NCBI RefSeq assembly: GCF_007489275.1
Contig: NZ_VLNR01000027.1
Coordinates: forward strand, 1,440 to 65,439
Length of the DNA: 64,000 bases
Source: Aquimarina algiphila
GTDB lineage: Bacteria; Bacteroidota; Bacteroidia; Flavobacteriales; Flavobacteriaceae
Direction: 5' to 3'
Positions within the stretch are counted from its first letter, which is position 1. Each line of letters opens with the position of its first letter. The notes beneath the pieces were generated by a model. It had not been told where the DNA came from. It saw only the letters and a list, made by a program, of their open reading frames with translations, and searched no databases. This document shows positions 61,422 to 64,000 of the stretch, piece by piece. Both the position numbers and the translations under genes were made by a program.

Positions 61422-64000
61422 ATGAAAAAGATTACATTTTTATTTGTTGTAATTCTTACTGCATTCGTTGGGGAAACGTTTGGGCAAGGAGTGACAACTT
61501 CATCTCTTGGAGGTAAAGTTACAGATAATACAGGAGGACCTTTACCAGGGGCAAATATCGTTGCTGTTCACCAACCATCAGGTACTCGATATGGCGCCAC
61601 TACCGATTTTGATGGGTTTTATAGAATTTCTGGTATGCGTACTGGTGGACCTTACACCATTACCATTTCTTACCTTGGATTTAATGATTATAAGAGAGAA
61701 AACATATCTCTTCAACTGGGGCAATCTTTTAGGATAAGTACTCAAATGGTTGAATCAGCTAATGAATTAGAAAAGGTAGTTATAACAGTAACTAACAATG
61801 GAGTATTTAACTCTAACAAAAGTGGTGCAGAAACTAATATTTCACAAAGAGATATTCAAAATTTGCCACAAACATCTAGATCTATTGCTGATTTTGTCAG
61901 ATTAACACCACAAGCTCAAGTATCAGAAGATGATGATGGTTTTAGCATATCTTTAGCAGGTCAAAATAGTAGATATAATGCTATCTATATTGATGGAGCA
62001 GTTAACAATGATGTTTTTGGATTAGCCGATTCAGGAACTAACGGAGGACAAACTGGTGTAAATCCATTTTCAGTAGATGCCATTGAATCTTTTCAGGTAC
62101 AAATAGCTCCTTTTGATGTAAGAATTGCTGGTTTTGCTGGTGGTGCGATAAGTGCTGTCACAAGATCAGGGACAAATAACATTGAAGGATCTGCTTATGC
62201 ATTCGTAAGAAATCAGGATTTAGCTGGAAAAACACCTCCAAGTTTACTTGACGAAGGAGAGTCTAGAGAAAAATTTCCTGATTTTTCATCTACTACCTAC
62301 GGAGTAAGAATCGGGGGGCCAATTATTAAAGATAAATTATTCTATTTTGTTAACTATGAAAGAGAGGATAGAGAAGTTCCTCAACCTTTTAATATTAGTA
62401 ATTACACTGGTGATTCTAATACACTAGCTGCTATAGAAAGTTTAAGATCGAGAACTCTTTCAACATATGGATATGATATCGGCGGGTTTCAAACCAATGA
62501 AACTACATTAAAAAGTGATAAATTTACTCTTAAGTTAGATTGGAATATTAATGAAAATAATAAATTATCTTTCAGACATGGTTATGTTAGAGGAGATAAT
62601 TTAGAAGCTAGAAGTTCTAACAGTAGAGGAATTGGGTTTTCTAATGGTTCAGAAAAATTTATTACTGTTTCTAATTCTTCTGCATTAGAAATCAACTCTA
62701 CAATTGGTTCTGATTTTTCAAATAACTTTATTTTTGGGTATACTCGAGTTAGAGATGACAGAGATCCTAGTGGAAATCCCTTCCCAACTGTCAGAATTGC
62801 TGATGGTTTAAATGACAGAGATTTTAGACAAGGGCTTATTTTTGGAAATGAACCCTTTTCTACAGCTAACCTTTTAGATCAAGACATATTTACTTTCACT
62901 AATAACTTTGAAATTTATAAAGGACGACATACTATAACCTTAGGAACTCATAATGAATACTCAAAAATTAAAAATTTATTTTTCGGTTTTAACCATGGGG
63001 ACTATACTTTTCTTACTGTAGATGATTTCCTTACAGGACAGCCTGCAAGTTTCTACCAAAGAGAATATTCTTTATTAGCTGGAAATGGTATAGGTGATGA
63101 CTCTTCTGGAGCATCAGAATTTGATGTACTCCAACTAGGTTTTTATGCACAAGATGAAGTACAGTTTACAGATAATTTTAAAATTACGGCTGGTATAAGA
63201 TTTGATTTCCCTATTTGGGAAGATGGATTAGCTAATGATGATTTCAACAATAGAACAGTACCTTTACTTGAAGCAGCTGGTTATGATTTACAAGGTGCAA
63301 GAGTAGGAAAAGGAGTGGATTCACAAGTTTATGTCTCTCCAAGAGTTGGATTTAACTGGGATGTAAAAGGAGAACGCAAAACACAAATCCGAGGAGGTTT
63401 TGGTATTTTTACTTCAAGACTTCCTTTAGTTTGGCCAGCTGCCACATATAACAATAATGGAGTTACTGGCGGAAGATCTAGAAGTTTTGAGCTTAGTGAC
63501 CCTGTTACATTTAACCCAAATGTTAACCAACAACCTGTAACAGTAGAACCAGGTACCGGTGGAGTCGGAGGTAGAATTGATTTATTCACTCCAGACTTTA
63601 GATTACCACAAGTATTCAAAGCCAATATTGCTGTAGATCAAAAATTACCAATATGGGGATTAGTAGCGAGTACAGATTTAATTTGGAATGATAATATAAC
63701 TGCTCTTAATTATCAACAATTAAATATAGTAGGTCAAGTAGGAACTTTAAATGGTGCCGATAACAGACCTTTCTATGACGATGATGAAATTGATGACACA
63801 TATAGAGACGTTATACTAGCATCAAATACTGGTGAAGGATATTCATGGAATGCTAGTTTTACACTTAGAAAACCTTTTGAAAATGGTTTCCAGGGACAAG
63901 TATCCTATTCTTATGGTGATTCTAAATCTCTTTTTGATGGTACTTCATCAAGAAATATTTCTCAATGGTCAAATATAGAAACCGTTAATGGAAAAAACGC
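61422..64000 (+). CDS. TonB-dependent receptor, Oar-like (3' end outside window)
   Basis: ATG 61422 opens a frame that stays open to the end of the window (859 codons). Signal peptide KKITFLFVVILTAFVGETFG is almost the same as in the receptor upstream. A carboxypeptidase-regulatory-like domain (GGPLPGANIVAVHQPSG, TTDFDGFYRISGM) follows, then a plug with LAGQNSRYNAIYIDGAVNND and a GGAISAVTRSGTN motif. This and the large barrel are typical of Oar-like TonB receptors. The gene is incomplete here. Confidence 0.92.
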   Translation, partial: MKKITFLFVVILTAFVGETFGQGVTTSSLGGKVTDNTGGPLPGANIVAVHQPSGTRYGATTDFDGFYRISGMRTGGPYTITISYLGFNDYKRENISLQLGQSFRISTQMVESANELEKVVITVTNNGVFNSNKSGAETNISQRDIQNLPQTSRSIADFVRLTPQAQVSEDDDGFSISLAGQNSRYNAIYIDGAVNNDVFGLADSGTNGGQTGVNPFSVDAIESFQVQIAPFDVRIAGFAGGAISAVTRSGTNNIEGSAYAFVRNQDLAGKTPPSLLDEGESREKFPDFSSTTYGVRIGGPIIKDKLFYFVNYEREDREVPQPFNISNYTGDSNTLAAIESLRSRTLSTYGYDIGGFQTNETTLKSDKFTLKLDWNINENNKLSFRHGYVRGDNLEARSSNSRGIGFSNGSEKFITVSNSSALEINSTIGSDFSNNFIFGYTRVRDDRDPSGNPFPTVRIADGLNDRDFRQGLIFGNEPFSTANLLDQDIFTFTNNFEIYKGRHTITLGTHNEYSKIKNLFFGFNHGDYTFLTVDDFLTGQPASFYQREYSLLAGNGIGDDSSGASEFDVLQLGFYAQDEVQFTDNFKITAGIRFDFPIWEDGLANDDFNNRTVPLLEAAGYDLQGARVGKGVDSQVYVSPRVGFNWDVKGERKTQIRGGFGIFTSRLPLVWPAATYNNNGVTGGRSRSFELSDPVTFNPNVNQQPVTVEPGTGGVGGRIDLFTPDFRLPQVFKANIAVDQKLPIWGLVASTDLIWNDNITALNYQQLNIVGQVGTLNGADNRPFYDDDEIDDTYRDVILASNTGEGYSWNASFTLRKPFENGFQGQVSYSYGDSKSLFDGTSSRNISQWSNIETVNGKN

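Noticed and set aside
1..64000. tRNA, rRNA, CRISPR array or complete insertion sequence
   Set aside because: I looked for tRNA-like cloverleaf ends, ribosomal motifs, regularly spaced repeats and transposase genes with inverted ends, and found none. The tyrosine recombinase is the only clear DNA-mobility enzyme.

Overview
The window is AT-rich DNA from a member of the Bacteroidota, almost certainly a marine Flavobacteriaceae (Aquimarina-like at a guess). Supporting signs are a long secreted protein with a type IX secretion (T9SS) sorting tail, many Bacteroidota-style lipoproteins, a DksA/TraR-like protein that has lost its zinc cysteines, TonB receptors with a carboxypeptidase-like N-terminal domain, TAnnTTTG-type promoter elements, and almost no Shine-Dalgarno sequences. 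I see no tRNA, rRNA or CRISPR array. || Positions 1 to about 14.2 kb are an accessory island. It holds a RecA-like ATPase and a frameshifted partial copy of it, a fused restriction-endonuclease/ImmA-type metallopeptidase, small orphan genes, and a two-component signalling cassette (membrane-anchored protein, 7-TM protein, histidine kinase, LuxR-type regulator). A second copy of that cassette has collapsed to a deletion scar. The island ends at a tyrosine recombinase that reads back into it. At least eight copies of an 18-23 bp direct repeat (consensus about AAAGTNCAATAAAMCGATC), all in one orientation, lie at the gene boundaries of this island, and the last one overlaps the recombinase stop codon. 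I saw none in the 50 kb of core genome that follows. Three copies of a tandem-dyad operator (AACCY..RGGTT..AACCC..GGGTT) lie upstream of both signalling cassettes and of a lipoprotein gene with a cationic, glycine-rich tail. They probably mark the regulon of the LuxR-type regulator. || From 14.4 to 31.3 kb is a mixed core region: a zinc-ribbon/TerB protein, an OmpA-type lipoprotein, exonuclease III, a 999-residue T9SS-secreted protein, glycyl-tRNA synthetase, ComF, an Ig-like-domain lipoprotein, a proline dehydrogenase, an ArsR-type regulator and an omega-amidase-type nitrilase. From 31.9 to 42.7 kb come ileS with a dksA-like gene, an alpha-carbonic anhydrase divergent from an ECF sigma factor/anti-sigma/DUF4097 operon (with a perfect Crp/Fnr-type site between them), an S41 peptidase and lspA. 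|| From 42.8 to 50.4 kb are a CheY-like protein, 5-formyl-THF cyclo-ligase overlapping a three-gene RimK ligase/retropepsin-like/M14 deacylase operon, then uvrC and a patatin-barrel protein. From 50.6 to 58.1 kb is an aromatic amino-acid breakdown cluster (homogentisate dioxygenase, 4-hydroxyphenylpyruvate dioxygenase, tryptophan 2,3-dioxygenase) with a DUF3108 protein, an M23 lipoprotein and pgi. A candidate small RNA of about 110 nt lies downstream of hppD. The window closes with two TonB-dependent receptors that share a nearly identical leader and signal peptide; the second runs off the end.
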